Assembly: GCA_003674045.1 (NCBI GenBank)
Contig: PENC01000006.1
Span: forward strand, 298,516 to 362,515
Direction of reading: 5' to 3'
Source: Streptomyces griseocarneus
Lineage (GTDB): Bacteria > Actinomycetota > Actinomycetes > Streptomycetales > Streptomycetaceae
DNA: 64,000 bases
A program made the translations under genes and the position numbers. The notes beneath the pieces were generated by a model, which was given only the letters and a program-made list of their open reading frames with translations, had not been told where the DNA came from and did no database searches. Shown in pieces: positions 46,094-55,900 of the stretch (position 1 is its first letter; each line of letters starts with the position of its first letter).

Positions 46094-46099
46094 TAGGAT
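46094..46099 (+). promoter_or_regulatory. -10 hexamer TAGGAT directly before pyk
   Basis: TAGGAT is a near-ideal Streptomyces -10 box and ends 7 bases before the ATG at 46107. Transcription would begin at or next to the start codon, making pyk leaderless. No ribosome site is visible. Confidence 0.55.
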
Positions 46100-46106
46100 C
46101 TGCCCC

Positions 46107-47531
46107 ATGCGCCGTTCCAAAATCGTCTGCACCCTGGGCCCCGCCGTCGACTCCTTCGAGCAGCTGAAGACGCTGATCGAGGCGGGTATGAATGTGGCCC
46201 GTTTCAACATGAGCCACGGGTCCCACCAGGAGCACGAGGAGCGGTACCACCGCCTCCGCAAGGCCTCCGAGGAGACCGGCCGCGCGGTCGGCGTCCTGGC
46301 CGACCTCCAGGGTCCGAAGATCCGCCTGGAGACCTTCGCGGACGGTCCGGTCGAGCTGGTGCGCGGTGACGAGTTCACCATCACCACCGAGGACGTCCCG
46401 GGCGACAAGACCATCTGCGGCACGACCTACAAGGGCCTGCCGGGCGATGTCTCCAAGGGCGACCAGGTCCTGATCAACGACGGCAACGTCGAGCTCCGGG
46501 TCACCGAGGTCGAGGGCCCGCGGGTCAGGACGATCGTCATCGAGGGCGGTGTCATCTCCGACCACAAGGGCATCAACCTGCCCGGCGCGGCGGTGAACGT
46601 CCCGGCGCTGTCCGAGAAGGACATCGAGGACCTGAAGTTCGCGCTCGCGATGGGCTGCGACATGGTCGCCCTGTCCTTCGTCCGCGACGCCAAGGACGTC
46701 CTCGACGTGCACCGCGTCATGGACGAGGTCGGCCGTCGCGTGCCGGTCATCGCCAAGGTCGAGAAGCCGCAGGCCGTCGCCAACATGGCGGACGTCGTCG
46801 CCGCCTTCGACGGTGTGATGGTGGCCCGTGGCGACCTCGCGGTGGAGTACCCGCTGGAGAAGGTCCCGATGGTGCAGAAGCGCCTCGTGGAGATGTGCCG
46901 CCGCAACGCCAAGCCGGTGATCGTCGCGACCCAGATGATGGAGTCGATGATCACCAACTCGCGGCCGACCCGCGCCGAGGCCTCCGACGTCGCCAACGCG
47001 ATCCTGGACGGCGCGGACGCGGTCATGCTCTCCGCCGAGTCCAGCGTGGGCGCGTACCCGATCGAGACGGTCAAGACCATGTCGAAGATCGTCCGCGCGG
47101 CCGAGGAGGAGCTCCTCTCCAAGGGCCTCCAGCCGCTGGTCCCGGGCAAGAAGCCGCGCACCCAGGGCGGCTCCGTGGCCCGTGCCGCGTGCGAGATCGC
47201 GGACTTCCTCGACGGCAAGGCGCTCGTGGCGTTCACCAAGTCCGGTGACACGGCCCGCCGCCTGTCGCGCTACCGCACGGCCCAGCCGATCCTGGCCTTC
47301 ACCACGGACACCGAGACCCGCAACCAGCTCACCCTGAGCTGGGGCGTCGAGTCCTTCGTCGTCCCGCACGTGGACAACACGGACGCGATGGTGGACCTGG
47401 TGGACGCGGAGCTGCTCAAGCTCAAGCGTTACAACGCGGGCGACACGATGGTGATCACGGCCGGCTCGCCGCCCGGTGTTCCGGGTACGACCAACATGGT
47501 CCGGGTTCACCACCTTGGTGAGGGTCGCTGA
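46107..47531 (+). CDS. pyk: Pyruvate kinase
   Basis: A 474-residue glycolytic enzyme converting PEP and ADP to pyruvate and ATP. RRSKIVCTLGPAVDSFEQL opens the barrel; the signature VIAKVEKPQAVANM contains the catalytic Lys; VMVARGDLAVEYPLEKVP and MMESMITNSRPTRAE follow. ATG at 46107 has no Shine-Dalgarno sequence; see the -10 box just upstream. Confidence 0.98.
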   Translation: MRRSKIVCTLGPAVDSFEQLKTLIEAGMNVARFNMSHGSHQEHEERYHRLRKASEETGRAVGVLADLQGPKIRLETFADGPVELVRGDEFTITTEDVPGDKTICGTTYKGLPGDVSKGDQVLINDGNVELRVTEVEGPRVRTIVIEGGVISDHKGINLPGAAVNVPALSEKDIEDLKFALAMGCDMVALSFVRDAKDVLDVHRVMDEVGRRVPVIAKVEKPQAVANMADVVAAFDGVMVARGDLAVEYPLEKVPMVQKRLVEMCRRNAKPVIVATQMMESMITNSRPTRAEASDVANAILDGADAVMLSAESSVGAYPIETVKTMSKIVRAAEEELLSKGLQPLVPGKKPRTQGGSVARAACEIADFLDGKALVAFTKSGDTARRLSRYRTAQPILAFTTDTETRNQLTLSWGVESFVVPHVDNTDAMVDLVDAELLKLKRYNAGDTMVITAGSPPGVPGTTNMVRVHHLGEGR

Positions 47532-47570
47532 CCGTAGGTCGGTGACTGCGGGTCCGCTTCAGCTGGTCGC

Positions 47571-47622
47571 GCCCACGCGGCGGAGCCGCAAGAGGTAACC
47601 GCCCCGCGCCCCTGTCGGGGCG
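47571..47622. repeat. Dispersed repeat (modules A and B)
   Basis: GCTGGTCGCGCCCACGCGGC (47572 onward, continuing GGAGCCGCA) is identical over 29 bases to the inverted copy at 59722-59750, and close to the copy at 63271-63300. The adjoining CCCCGCGCCCCTGTCGGGGCG is module B. Confidence 0.8.
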
Positions 47623-47638
47623 CCCTGCCGCATCGTGA

Positions 47639-47677
47639 CAGTGGCCGTCATCCCCTTCGCGGGGATGACGGCCACTG
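47639..47677. terminator. Bidirectional terminator after pyk
   Basis: Perfect 17-bp arms (47639-47655, 47661-47677), 5-base loop, followed by a TTTT run. It lies between pyk and the convergent gene ending at 47703. Confidence 0.92.
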
Positions 47678-47702
47678 CCGTTTTCCGGCGGCTCCCGGAG
47701 AT

Positions 47703-49031
47703 CTAGGGATACGTACCGTCCGTGTAGTACTGATGCAGGTTCTGGATGTGGAGGGTGCCGCCGAACTGGCCGCCCTGACGGAGCTTCACATCCGTGAAGA
47801 GGAGCGGGATCGGCACCTTCAGCCCGGGGATCAGCGGCGGCGGCTGGGTGGGGCTCTGGGTCGTCGGGATGAGCCCCAGCAGCTTGCCCTTGAGCTCCTC
47901 GGTGTACATGGTGACCTTGCCACCGGTGATCGTGGAGTTCGTACCGGGGCCCGTGATGTGGCTCTCGCGGCCGTAGGTGTTGACGATCTGGTGCAGGTCC
48001 TTGATCGTCACGGCGTCGGCGGTGAACTTCAGGACGTTCTTCTCCTGCCCGTTCACCATCTTGATCTTCTTGATGCCCTCATAGGTCAGGCCGTGGAGGG
48101 TGAGGGCGCTGGTCTCCAGATACCAGGGCTGGACGGGGAAGGCGTGCCCCTCCTTCTCGTCCACCACGTCCGGCTTCGGGCAGGGCGGGAGCGTCCCGGT
48201 TCCGGTCCCGGGGGAAGCGGAGGAGCTCGTCCCGGGGCTGGGGCTCGTGCTCGTACTCGCGCCCGGGGAAGAGGGCGCGGACGAGGGGCCCGCGGACGAA
48301 GGGGCGGTGGACGGCCCGTCGGCCGGCTTCCGTACGCCGGGCTCCGGCTTGGCCTTGCCGCCGCCCGAGGACGGCGAGGCGGAAGGCGACGGGGAGGGCG
48401 ACGGGGAGGGCGAGGTCTCCGCCGACGACGGCTCGGCCGGCTTCTTCTCGCCGTGGCCGCCGGTCAGGATGTCCTTCAACTTGTCGCCCAGGCCCAGCGG
48501 GTCCAGCGGGTTGAAGGGCTTGGACGTGGAGGACGACGGGGACGGGGACGGCGACGGGGACACCGGCGGCGGAGCGGGCTGCTCGCTCGTGGGGCCGGCC
48601 GCCCCCTTGTCCGTACCGCTCTGCTCCGGCGCGTCCGCACTCTTACCCGCGTCCGGCGCCGGGCCGGCGGACGCCGAGGTGCTCGGTGCCGACGGCTCGG
48701 TGTCCTTCTTCTCGCCTTTCCCCTCTTTCTCCTCGCTCTTCTTCGGGCTCGCCGAGGGTGCCTCGCTCGGGCTCGCCGACGCGTCCGGCACCGTCGCGCA
48801 CTGCCCCTCGAACGGCTCCGGCAGCGTCGGCTTGGCGCTCGCGAGCTGTGGGGTGAGCCCCATGCCCATGAGCACCGCCGTCGGCATCGCCGCGAGGGCG
48901 ACGGCCTTGCCCGCGGGCATGTGGAGCCGGGCGAGCAGCGGCTTTCTCGGGGCGGCGTGCCGGGGGCCGTCGGTCCGCGTCCGCCGCGCTCCCTGTCCCT
49001 CGTGCCCCTCGTGCGTCTCGTCAATCGGCAC
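47703..49031 (-). CDS. Secreted Ser/Pro-rich protein, last gene of the DUF6230/DUF6114 operon
   Basis: A 442-residue protein. An Arg-rich head is followed by a hydrophobic export segment (VALAAMPTAVLMGMGLTPQLASA), a long low-complexity Ser/Pro/Glu/Lys linker (~residues 80-280) and a folded C-terminal domain of ~160 residues (LETSALTLHGLTYEGI...VTIKDLHQIV). I do not recognise a named family for that domain. Its start overlaps the DUF6114 stop by 11 bases. Cell-envelope association is inferred. Confidence 0.82.
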   Translation of the reverse strand: MPIDETHEGHEGQGARRTRTDGPRHAAPRKPLLARLHMPAGKAVALAAMPTAVLMGMGLTPQLASAKPTLPEPFEGQCATVPDASASPSEAPSASPKKSEEKEGKGEKKDTEPSAPSTSASAGPAPDAGKSADAPEQSGTDKGAAGPTSEQPAPPPVSPSPSPSPSSSTSKPFNPLDPLGLGDKLKDILTGGHGEKKPAEPSSAETSPSPSPSPSPSASPSSGGGKAKPEPGVRKPADGPSTAPSSAGPSSAPSSPGASTSTSPSPGTSSSASPGTGTGTLPPCPKPDVVDEKEGHAFPVQPWYLETSALTLHGLTYEGIKKIKMVNGQEKNVLKFTADAVTIKDLHQIVNTYGRESHITGPGTNSTITGGKVTMYTEELKGKLLGLIPTTQSPTQPPPLIPGLKVPIPLLFTDVKLRQGGQFGGTLHIQNLHQYYTDGTYP

Positions 49032-49569
49032 GGTGCCGCCCCCCGTCGGTGTCCTTCATGAGGCTGAGCCGCCCTGCCGGTCCGGCGACGGCGCCCTCGT
49101 CCGTGGCCGGGTCCGGACCCGGGCCCTCCGCGGCCGGGTCGCCGTCGTCCGGGTCCGCTTCCGGGAGCGGCTTGCCCGGCGCCCAGGAGACGCCGAGCGC
49201 GCCCCCGACGAGCGCGAGCAGGAAGCCGATCAGGAAGGCCCCGAAGTTGGCCACCACCAGGGAGACCAGCGCCAGCAGGATCGCCGCGACACCGGCGAAG
49301 ATCCGTGACTGCTGCTGGAACCAGAGCGTCAGCCCGAGGACGACCAGCAGCACGCCGATGATCAGCGAGCCCGCGCCCGCCGTCGTCGCTATGCGGATGT
49401 GCAGGTCGCCCAGCGTCATCGTCTGGTAGGGGATGTACATGATCGGGAAGCCGGCCAGCAGGGTCCACAGCCCGCCCCAGAACGGGCGTCGCCCGCGCCA
49501 CTCCCGGAACGAATGGCGGGCACGGCCGAAGGAGTGCTCCGTCGGCCGGGATCGCGTGTCGGCGCTCAT
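49021..49569 (-). CDS. DUF6114 membrane protein
   Basis: A 182-residue protein with a cytoplasmic head (FREWRGRRPFWGGLWTLLAG) and four predicted helices (FPIMYIPYQTM; GAGSLIIGVLLVVLGLTLW; IFAGVAAILLALVSLVVA; FGAFLIGFLLALVGGALGV), then an acidic tail. The motif RPFWGGL..L.AG.PI is typical of DUF6114. Function unknown. Middle gene between DUF6230 and the Ser/Pro-rich protein. Confidence 0.9.
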   Translation of the reverse strand: MSADTRSRPTEHSFGRARHSFREWRGRRPFWGGLWTLLAGFPIMYIPYQTMTLGDLHIRIATTAGAGSLIIGVLLVVLGLTLWFQQQSRIFAGVAAILLALVSLVVANFGAFLIGFLLALVGGALGVSWAPGKPLPEADPDDGDPAAEGPGPDPATDEGAVAGPAGRLSLMKDTDGGRHRAD

Positions 49570-49679
49570 GTCGTACAGCTCCTAGGACTGGCGAATTCGG
49601 TGGTACGTGGGCCCGGCGCCGCGCGGTACGGGTACGGGAGCGCGAAGCCCCTTCTCGTACCCGCCCGTTCAGCGCCTTG

Positions 49680-50315
49680 CTACTTCCCCGGGCACTTGGC
49701 CGCGCCGGTGCCGACACTCATGTGCAGCCCGGGCAGCGTGAAGGTGCCTGCCGAGGTCGCCCATGCCTTCTGGTCGACGTTCTCGAACCAGACTTCTTCC
49801 GCCTGCTGGGCGAACGAGCCCGGCACATGGGCTCCGGAGCGGTCCTTGCCCTCGGCGGCCGGGCCGGGGCCCTTGGTGGTGTTGTCCACCGAGACACCGA
49901 TGTCGACGTTCTTGAACGTCGCGTCGGCGTCCATGGCCTCCGCGTCGATGTAGAGCTTCTCCGCGTTGACCTGTTTGTCGCCGCCGCCGGCCGTCAGCTT
50001 CATCGACAGGTCGAAGCCGAGGCCGGTCGGGACGGTGACCGCCTGGCAGAGGCCGGTGATCTCCGCCTTGTTGATGCCGACCACCGCGACGGGCTTGCCG
50101 CCCGCCTTGGTCTGATCCAGGGCGCCGTACTGCACGAACCCGGCGCCGTGGATCTTCTGCGCGGTCACCTGGAACTGCTGGCCGGAGACGCTGAAGGACG
50201 CTGCGAGGGCGCCCTGCGCGACTGCCACACCGATCGCGGCCGTCGCCGCGAGACTCGGCACCATGACTACGGCGAACCGCCGCCATCTGGTCCCGCCACG
50301 AGTCTGGGACTGCAT
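49680..50315 (-). CDS. DUF6230 secreted/membrane-anchored protein
   Basis: A 211-residue protein with an N-terminal signal or anchor (FAVVMVPSLAATAAIGVAVAQGALAASF) and a beta-rich body (FQVTAQKIHGAGFVQYG; AEITGLCQAVTVP) typical of DUF6230. ATG at 50315 has an excellent GGAGGA. First gene of the three-gene operon. A palindrome at 50675-50688 lies in its upstream region. Function unknown. Confidence 0.92.
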   Translation of the reverse strand: MQSQTRGGTRWRRFAVVMVPSLAATAAIGVAVAQGALAASFSVSGQQFQVTAQKIHGAGFVQYGALDQTKAGGKPVAVVGINKAEITGLCQAVTVPTGLGFDLSMKLTAGGGDKQVNAEKLYIDAEAMDADATFKNVDIGVSVDNTTKGPGPAAEGKDRSGAHVPGSFAQQAEEVWFENVDQKAWATSAGTFTLPGLHMSVGTGAAKCPGK

Positions 50316-50674
50316 GACTTTCCTCCTTCTCGGACGTACATCTCCGGAGCGGACCTCACGGTCGGCCCGGGATGGGTGACGTGCCACGTCCTCGGGAAGG
50401 AGAGCGCCGCCGCGGCGCGGTGGCGGTCAGACGCCTCCGGCGACACCGGCGATCACCCCCGAGCGACAACCACTGGCCGCGCCATGTCATGGCGCAACCA
50501 CCGGGACAGGCCCGGGCGTTGACGTCCGGGACCCCCCTGTCCCCGAGCCGGCCCGGAGTGCGGCCGACCCGCCCGGTGGGGACCCGCTCCCGCACACCGA
50601 CCGGCTGCCGGGTAAGGGAATGGACCGAGCGTGGCCGATCGTGGTCCATTCACGCGCCCGGCACAAGAGGTTCA

Positions 50675-50688
50675 TTACTAGCGAGTAA
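50675..50688. promoter_or_regulatory. Palindrome TTACT-N4-AGTAA upstream of the DUF6230 operon
   Basis: Perfect 5+4+5 palindrome of TetR-operator size in the 601-base gap 50316-50916. Apart from this and the terminator at 50777-50802 I see no gene in that gap; the open frames there are short and lack coding character. Confidence 0.5.
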
Positions 50689-50776
50689 CGGGCCGATAAC
50701 CAAGGGGAGACCGGTGTGCATCGACCGACGCCGGGAGCGTGTCGCTGCGTAGGCGACGAGAGTTGGCGAAAAACGA

Positions 50777-50802
50777 AAAACCCGGGCGAAAGCCCGGGTT
50801 TT
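50777..50802 (-). terminator. Terminator of the thioredoxin-like gene
   Basis: Arms AAAACCCGGGC (50777-50787) and complement (50792-50802) with loop GAAA. On the minus strand two T-runs follow the stem, the classic intrinsic terminator form, 115 bases past the stop at 50917. Confidence 0.88.
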
Positions 50803-50916
50803 CCCTACTCGCAGTAACAGCCTCCACGATTACCAAGATTTGGTAAAGCGTGGCAGCCCGCGTCGCGTGGGACGCGAGTTCAGAACGTCGTCATCGTTTC
50901 CGGCATCACAGGCCCG

Positions 50917-51891
50917 TCAGAACAGCGCTCGGGACAGAGCCGTACGCGCGGCGCCCACGCGCGGGTCGTCCGGACCGATCACCTCGAAGAGCTCCAGCAG
51001 CCGTACGCGCGCGGCGTCCCGGTCGTCACCGGCCGTCCGCCTGACCGTGTCGATCAGCCGGCTGAAGGCGTCCTGCACATGGCCGCCGACCAGATCGAGG
51101 TCGGCCGCGGCGATCTGCGCCTCGGCGTCGGACGGGTTGTCCGCGGCGGCCTTGCGGACCTGCTGGGGGTCCATGCCCTGGACACGCTGCAGCAGTTCGG
51201 CCTGCGCGAGACCGAGCTTGGCCTCGGCGTTGCCCGGGTCGTCGGCCAGCACGTTCTTGTACGCCTGGACCGCGCCGCCGAGGTCACCGGCGTCCAGCGC
51301 GTCGTGGGCGAGGCCCAGCGCGGCGTCGTGCGGACCCGCGGGAACCGCCTGCGGAGCCGCTGCCTCCGCGCCCGTCTCCGCACCCGGCTCCACGGGGGCG
51401 CCGACGATGCCGAAGCGCTGCTCGGCGAGCATGACGAGCTGGTCGAGCACCTGGCGGACCTGGGCCTCGGGCGCCGCGCCCTGGAAGAGGGGCAGGGCCT
51501 GCCCGGCCACGACCGCGAAGACCGCGGGGATGGACTGGACACCGAACTGCTGGAAGAGCAGCTGGTTGGCCTCGACGTCGACCTTGGCGAGCACGAACCG
51601 GCCCGCGTACTCCCCGGCCAGCCGCTCCAGCAGCGGGCCGAGCTGCTTGCAGGGCTCGCACCAGTCGGCCCAGAAGTCGATGACGACGGGCACCTCGGCG
51701 GAGCGCTGGAGGACGTCGGCCTCGAAGCCCGCCTCGTCGACGTCGTAGACCAGGCGCTGCGCGGGGGCGGGCACGCCACCGCGGCGGGCGGCCTCGGCGC
51801 GGGCCTGCTCCGCCTTCTGCTTGGCTTCCCCGGCCGCCTTCACCGCGGCGAGGTCGACCACTCCACTCATGGACATGTTCCGTGGCTGCAT
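50917..51891 (-). CDS. Thioredoxin-domain/TPR protein (CnoX/YbbN-like)
   Basis: A 324-residue protein: N-terminal Ala/Lys-rich head, thioredoxin domain (VVIDFWADWCEPCKQLGPLLERLA, active site CEPC instead of CGPC; cis-Pro in VQSIPAVFAVVAG) and a C-terminal TPR half (AALGLAHDALDAGDLGGAVQAYKNVLADDPGNAEAKLG in pieces). This layout matches CnoX (YbbN) chaperedoxins, which protect and hand over oxidised client proteins. ATG at 51891 follows GGGGGAGGA. Confidence 0.93.
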   Translation of the reverse strand: MQPRNMSMSGVVDLAAVKAAGEAKQKAEQARAEAARRGGVPAPAQRLVYDVDEAGFEADVLQRSAEVPVVIDFWADWCEPCKQLGPLLERLAGEYAGRFVLAKVDVEANQLLFQQFGVQSIPAVFAVVAGQALPLFQGAAPEAQVRQVLDQLVMLAEQRFGIVGAPVEPGAETGAEAAAPQAVPAGPHDAALGLAHDALDAGDLGGAVQAYKNVLADDPGNAEAKLGLAQAELLQRVQGMDPQQVRKAAADNPSDAEAQIAAADLDLVGGHVQDAFSRLIDTVRRTAGDDRDAARVRLLELFEVIGPDDPRVGAARTALSRALF

Positions 51892-52042
51892 GGTCCCTAT
51901 CCTCCCCCCTCCGCGCGGCGATCGGAAAAGCGCGCCGTCAGGACGGCGCCAAGAGCTCGCGATCGGCGCCGGGTCCCCACCTGGCGCCTGTGGTTGTCGC
52001 TCTCGCGCTCGCGGGCACGGTTACAGGTGTGCCGCGAGCTTT

Positions 52043-52059
52043 CGCTACGACTCGTAGCG
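52043..52059. promoter_or_regulatory. Palindrome in thioredoxin-TetR divergent gap
   Basis: CGCTACG-ACT-CGTAGCG (52043-52059), a perfect 7+3+7 palindrome in the 308-base gap 51892-52199, a likely operator of the TetR protein at 52200. A TAAGGT hexamer (52188-52193) ends 6 bases before the TetR ATG, so that gene may be leaderless. Confidence 0.6.
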
Positions 52060-52199
52060 TAACTGGAAGCGGCCGCCGCGCAACGGGGCCTCCGGGAGAC
52101 TTTTCCGTGATCTGGCTCATACGGAGCGCGACGGACGGACGGGGCGGGAGTGGCCCGAGTTTCCCCGTACACATGGCTACTCGGCGGTAAGGTCGCGGC

Positions 52200-52877
52200 A
52201 TGACTTCCGCCGACCGCCCCGACGGGCCCCGTACCGGCGGCTCCCGCCCGGACGGTTCCCGCCCCGGCGGCGGCCGTACGGGGCGCCCGCGCAGCGCCGA
52301 GGCCGACCGCGCGATCCTCGACGCGACGCGGGCGGCACTGGTCGAGCTGGGCTGGGGAAAGCTGTCGCTGGGCGACGTGGCGGCGCGCGCGGGGGTCGCC
52401 AAGACCACTCTCTACCGCCGCTGGGCGGGCAAGAACGAACTCGTGGTGGACGCGGTCGCCGCCCTCTTCGACGAACAGCTCCACCTGCCCGACCTCGGCA
52501 GCCTCACCGCCGACATCGAAGGCGTCGTCCTGCGCTTCGCCGCCCTCCTCGAACGCCCGGAGACCAAGACGGCCCTCATGGCCGTGGTCGCCGAGTCCAC
52601 CCGCGACGAGGCCCTCCGCGACCGCATCCGCTCCGCGATCGTCGACCGCCAGAAGCGGCTGGTCCTCCTCGGCCGCGAACGCGCTCAGGCGCGTGGCGAA
52701 CTCCCCCGCGAGTCCGACCCCGAGTCGGCCGCCCGCAACGCGGACCTCATCTTCGACGTCATCGCGGGCGCGGTCGTCCACCGGGCGTTGGTGAGTGCGG
52801 AGCCGGTGGACGGGGAGTGGGCTCGGGGCTTCACGACATTGCTGGTGGTGGGGTTGGCGGGAGCCTTGCCGGACTGA
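52200..52877 (+). CDS. TetR-family regulator
   Basis: A 225-residue regulator with an Arg/Gly/Pro-rich head (~30 residues), then GRPRSAEADRAILDATRAALVELGWGKLSLGDVAARAGVAKTTLYRRW in pieces, a canonical TetR helix-turn-helix, and a TetR_C-type ligand domain. No Shine-Dalgarno sequence precedes the ATG. Divergent from the thioredoxin-like gene; the STAND gene follows on the same strand. Confidence 0.92.
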   Translation: MTSADRPDGPRTGGSRPDGSRPGGGRTGRPRSAEADRAILDATRAALVELGWGKLSLGDVAARAGVAKTTLYRRWAGKNELVVDAVAALFDEQLHLPDLGSLTADIEGVVLRFAALLERPETKTALMAVVAESTRDEALRDRIRSAIVDRQKRLVLLGRERAQARGELPRESDPESAARNADLIFDVIAGAVVHRALVSAEPVDGEWARGFTTLLVVGLAGALPD

Positions 52878-52931
52878 GTGATTCCGGTGCCAGACTGTCC
52901 GAACTGTCATGGCGAGGAGCGGCGGCGGGCG

Positions 52932-55900
52932 ATGGTCGACAGCGGCAGGGCGTCGGTGAGGAAATCGGGCGAGGCGTCGGCCCGGGGATCGGGGTCCTTC
53001 GCCAACAGCGGGGTGATCGTGTACCCGACCGCGCGGCGCCCTGCCGTGTCGGGCTATCTGTTGCAGGTCGAGAACATGTCCGCTGCCGATTTCCGGGGGC
53101 GGGAGAACGAACTCGCGGAACTGTCCTCGTTCTGTACGAGCGAGCTGCCCGGGGCGGCGGCTTACTGGCGCTGGCTGGCACCGGCGTGGGCTGGGAAGTC
53201 GGCCCTGCTGGCGAATTTTGTCCTGGAGCCGCCGCCCGGGATCGACATCGTCTCCTTCTTCATCACGTCCCGCTGGGCACGGCAGAACGACGCGGCGGCG
53301 TTCTGCGAGGTCGTGCAGCGACAGCTCTACTCCTTGTTGCAGGAGGAAGAGCCGCTGACCACGCCCTACACGCGCGACGAACAGGTACGGCTCGCGATGG
53401 ACCGTGCGGCGCGGCTCTGCGCCGAGCGCGGCCGACGACTGGTGCTCGTGGTGGACGGCCTGGACGAGGATCGCGGGGTGACCCCGGGTCCGGACTGCCA
53501 CAGCATCGCGGCGCTGCTGCCGCGCGTGCCGCCGCATGGCATGCGGGTTGTCGTGGCCGGGCGGCCGCATCCGCCGGTGCCGGGGGATGTGCCTGCGGGG
53601 CATCCCCTGCGGACGGACGGGATCAACCACTGGCTGGAACCGTCGGAACATGCCCGGGCGGCGAGGTGGGGTGCGGAGCAGGATCTTCTGAGGCTGCACG
53701 GGGATGGTGGGCTGGGGTGGGAACTGGTCGGGTTGACCGTGGCGGCCGGGGGTGGTCTGAGCGCGCAGGATTTCGCGGAGTTGACGGGTAGCCGTCCCCG
53801 GTTGGTGGAACGCGAGCTGTCGGCGGTGAGTGGGCGGAGTTTTCAGCGGCGTTCCGCGCATTGGTCGTCCGACGGGCCTGAGATCTACGTGCTGGCACAT
53901 GAGGAGATCCGGCAGGGCGCGGCGGAGTTCGTCAGTGAGGGGGAGTTGTCGGGGTATCGCGCGCGGCTGCACGAGTGGGCAGAGCAATATCGGAAGGCGG
54001 GCTGGCCCGAGAGCACCCCTGAGTACCTCTTACGGGGCTATACCCAGTTCCTGCGCGAGCTGCGGGATGCCGGGCGGTTGGTGGCGCTGGCGTGCGACAC
54101 CGAACGGTGCGATCGCCTGTGGGAAGCCACTGGGGCGGACCTTGAGGGGCTGAGTGAGGTGTCGGCGGCCTTCGAGCAGGTGTTGTCGGACGGTCGGGAA
54201 AGCGGTACCCCGGATACTTCCGTCGCCTTGCGACTCGCCGACGCGCGCGACCGACTGCATGGCCGGATGGCCAACCTCCCTCCTGAGCTCATCGCTCTGT
54301 GGGCTCGGCTCGGGCACACTGCCCGAGCCATCAACCTGGCGAAGTCCCAGCGCGATACGGACGCCACGGTGCGCGCCCTGGCCTCCGTCGCCGGCTCGCT
54401 CGTCGCCGCTGGTCATGCAGACCAGGCAGCCGGGTTGGCCAACAGTGTGGACCACTCCGATGACCAGGACCTTTTTCTGGAGGAGATAGCCAAGAGTCTG
54501 GCGGAAGCCAGGCAGCCCACCGAAGCCATGCGAGTAGCGCAGAGCATCAATGGGGCGGAGCCACGGGCAGCGGCTCTCGTCGCGGTCATCGGGGCATTGG
54601 CCAAGACCGGGACGCACGACACAGCAGATGAACGGGCCGACGCTGCCCCGCATGCCCTTGAGGCCACCAAAGCCATTGCGGCAGTGCCCAACACCATCAC
54701 ACAGGTTGATCTCTTCGCTGCCCTGGCTGCTTCGCTTTCCGTGCTCGGCGACAGTCGGCAAGCCCTGGAACTGGCGGGCCGAGCGGTTTCCGCCTGCGGC
54801 CGAAGTCGTGCAGCATTTCGACGGGCACAGCTTCTCGCTCTCGCCGCTCAACGATTGTCAACAGCACCTGAGCTCATGCCCCAGGCCGTCGAACTCGCCG
54901 CCGTATCAGTAGAGATAGCGGCAGCGATCGACGATCCAGCCGGAGTGAGCTGGCTCTTTACCAGCGTCGCCGAGGGGTTGGCGGCGACGGGACAATACGA
55001 TCGGGCGATGAACCTAGTCGATCGGTTCCTCATCGACCGAACCGACCGGGACGAGGGGGTGTGCGCTATCGGCATCACAGTTGCGGAAGCCGGTGACATC
55101 GACAGGGCACTGCAGCTGGCCGAGCAGCTCACCGAGCCGATTGGCAGATCGAGGGTCCTCAACGCCATCGGCGACGCACTGGCAAAGACCGGCGATCCGA
55201 TTCTGGTCGTACAACTGGCTCAGCGGAATCTCGATGTCATCGGCGAAATACCCAACCTGCACTGGCGGGTAAAACTACTGCTCGGCACGGCAAACTTCCT
55301 GCACCGGGCGGGCCACGAGAAACGAGCCCATGCCGTAGCGGTTACGGCGACGAACATCGCCCGGAGCAGTGTCGTGGCCCCCGGCAGGGTGGCCACGCTG
55401 GTAAAACTCGCCAAGGTGCTGGTCCGGTCAGGGCAGGAAGCCGAGGGGCATCACCTCATCAACCGTAGCGGAGAGATCGCCGACGCGACGGTCCACGGCT
55501 ACGGGCGCCTGTGGAGCCTCGCTATGGCGGCCAAGGGCCTGCACTGGACAGGACGCACAGAACAAGCGGAGGCGCTCCTCTCCCTCCTCCTCGATGAGGC
55601 CCGGCAGACAGTACCCCGATCAGAGCGCGCCAATGCCATAGAACGGATCGCCAAGGCATTCGGCGAGACAGGAAGACCGGACAGGGCCAGAGCGCTGGCC
55701 ATCGAGATCCTGGACCTGGCCCGGACTTCGGACAGCCCATCTCTCCAGGGCTGGGACAGGTGCTCCGCTGCGGGCGCGTTCCTCGCGGCGGCGGATGTCG
55801 ACGAAGCCATGAAGCTTGTCGGAGCCCTTCCCGAGGATGCCGTTCCAGATTTCCTGAACAGCGTCGTGAAGAAGCTGGTGGAGGCAGGCAACTTGAATCG

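Noticed and set aside
50372..50752. + strand frame of 126 codons in the gap before the DUF6230 operon
   Set aside because: No ribosome site, Arg/Pro-rich composition and no recognisable domain; more likely regulatory sequence.
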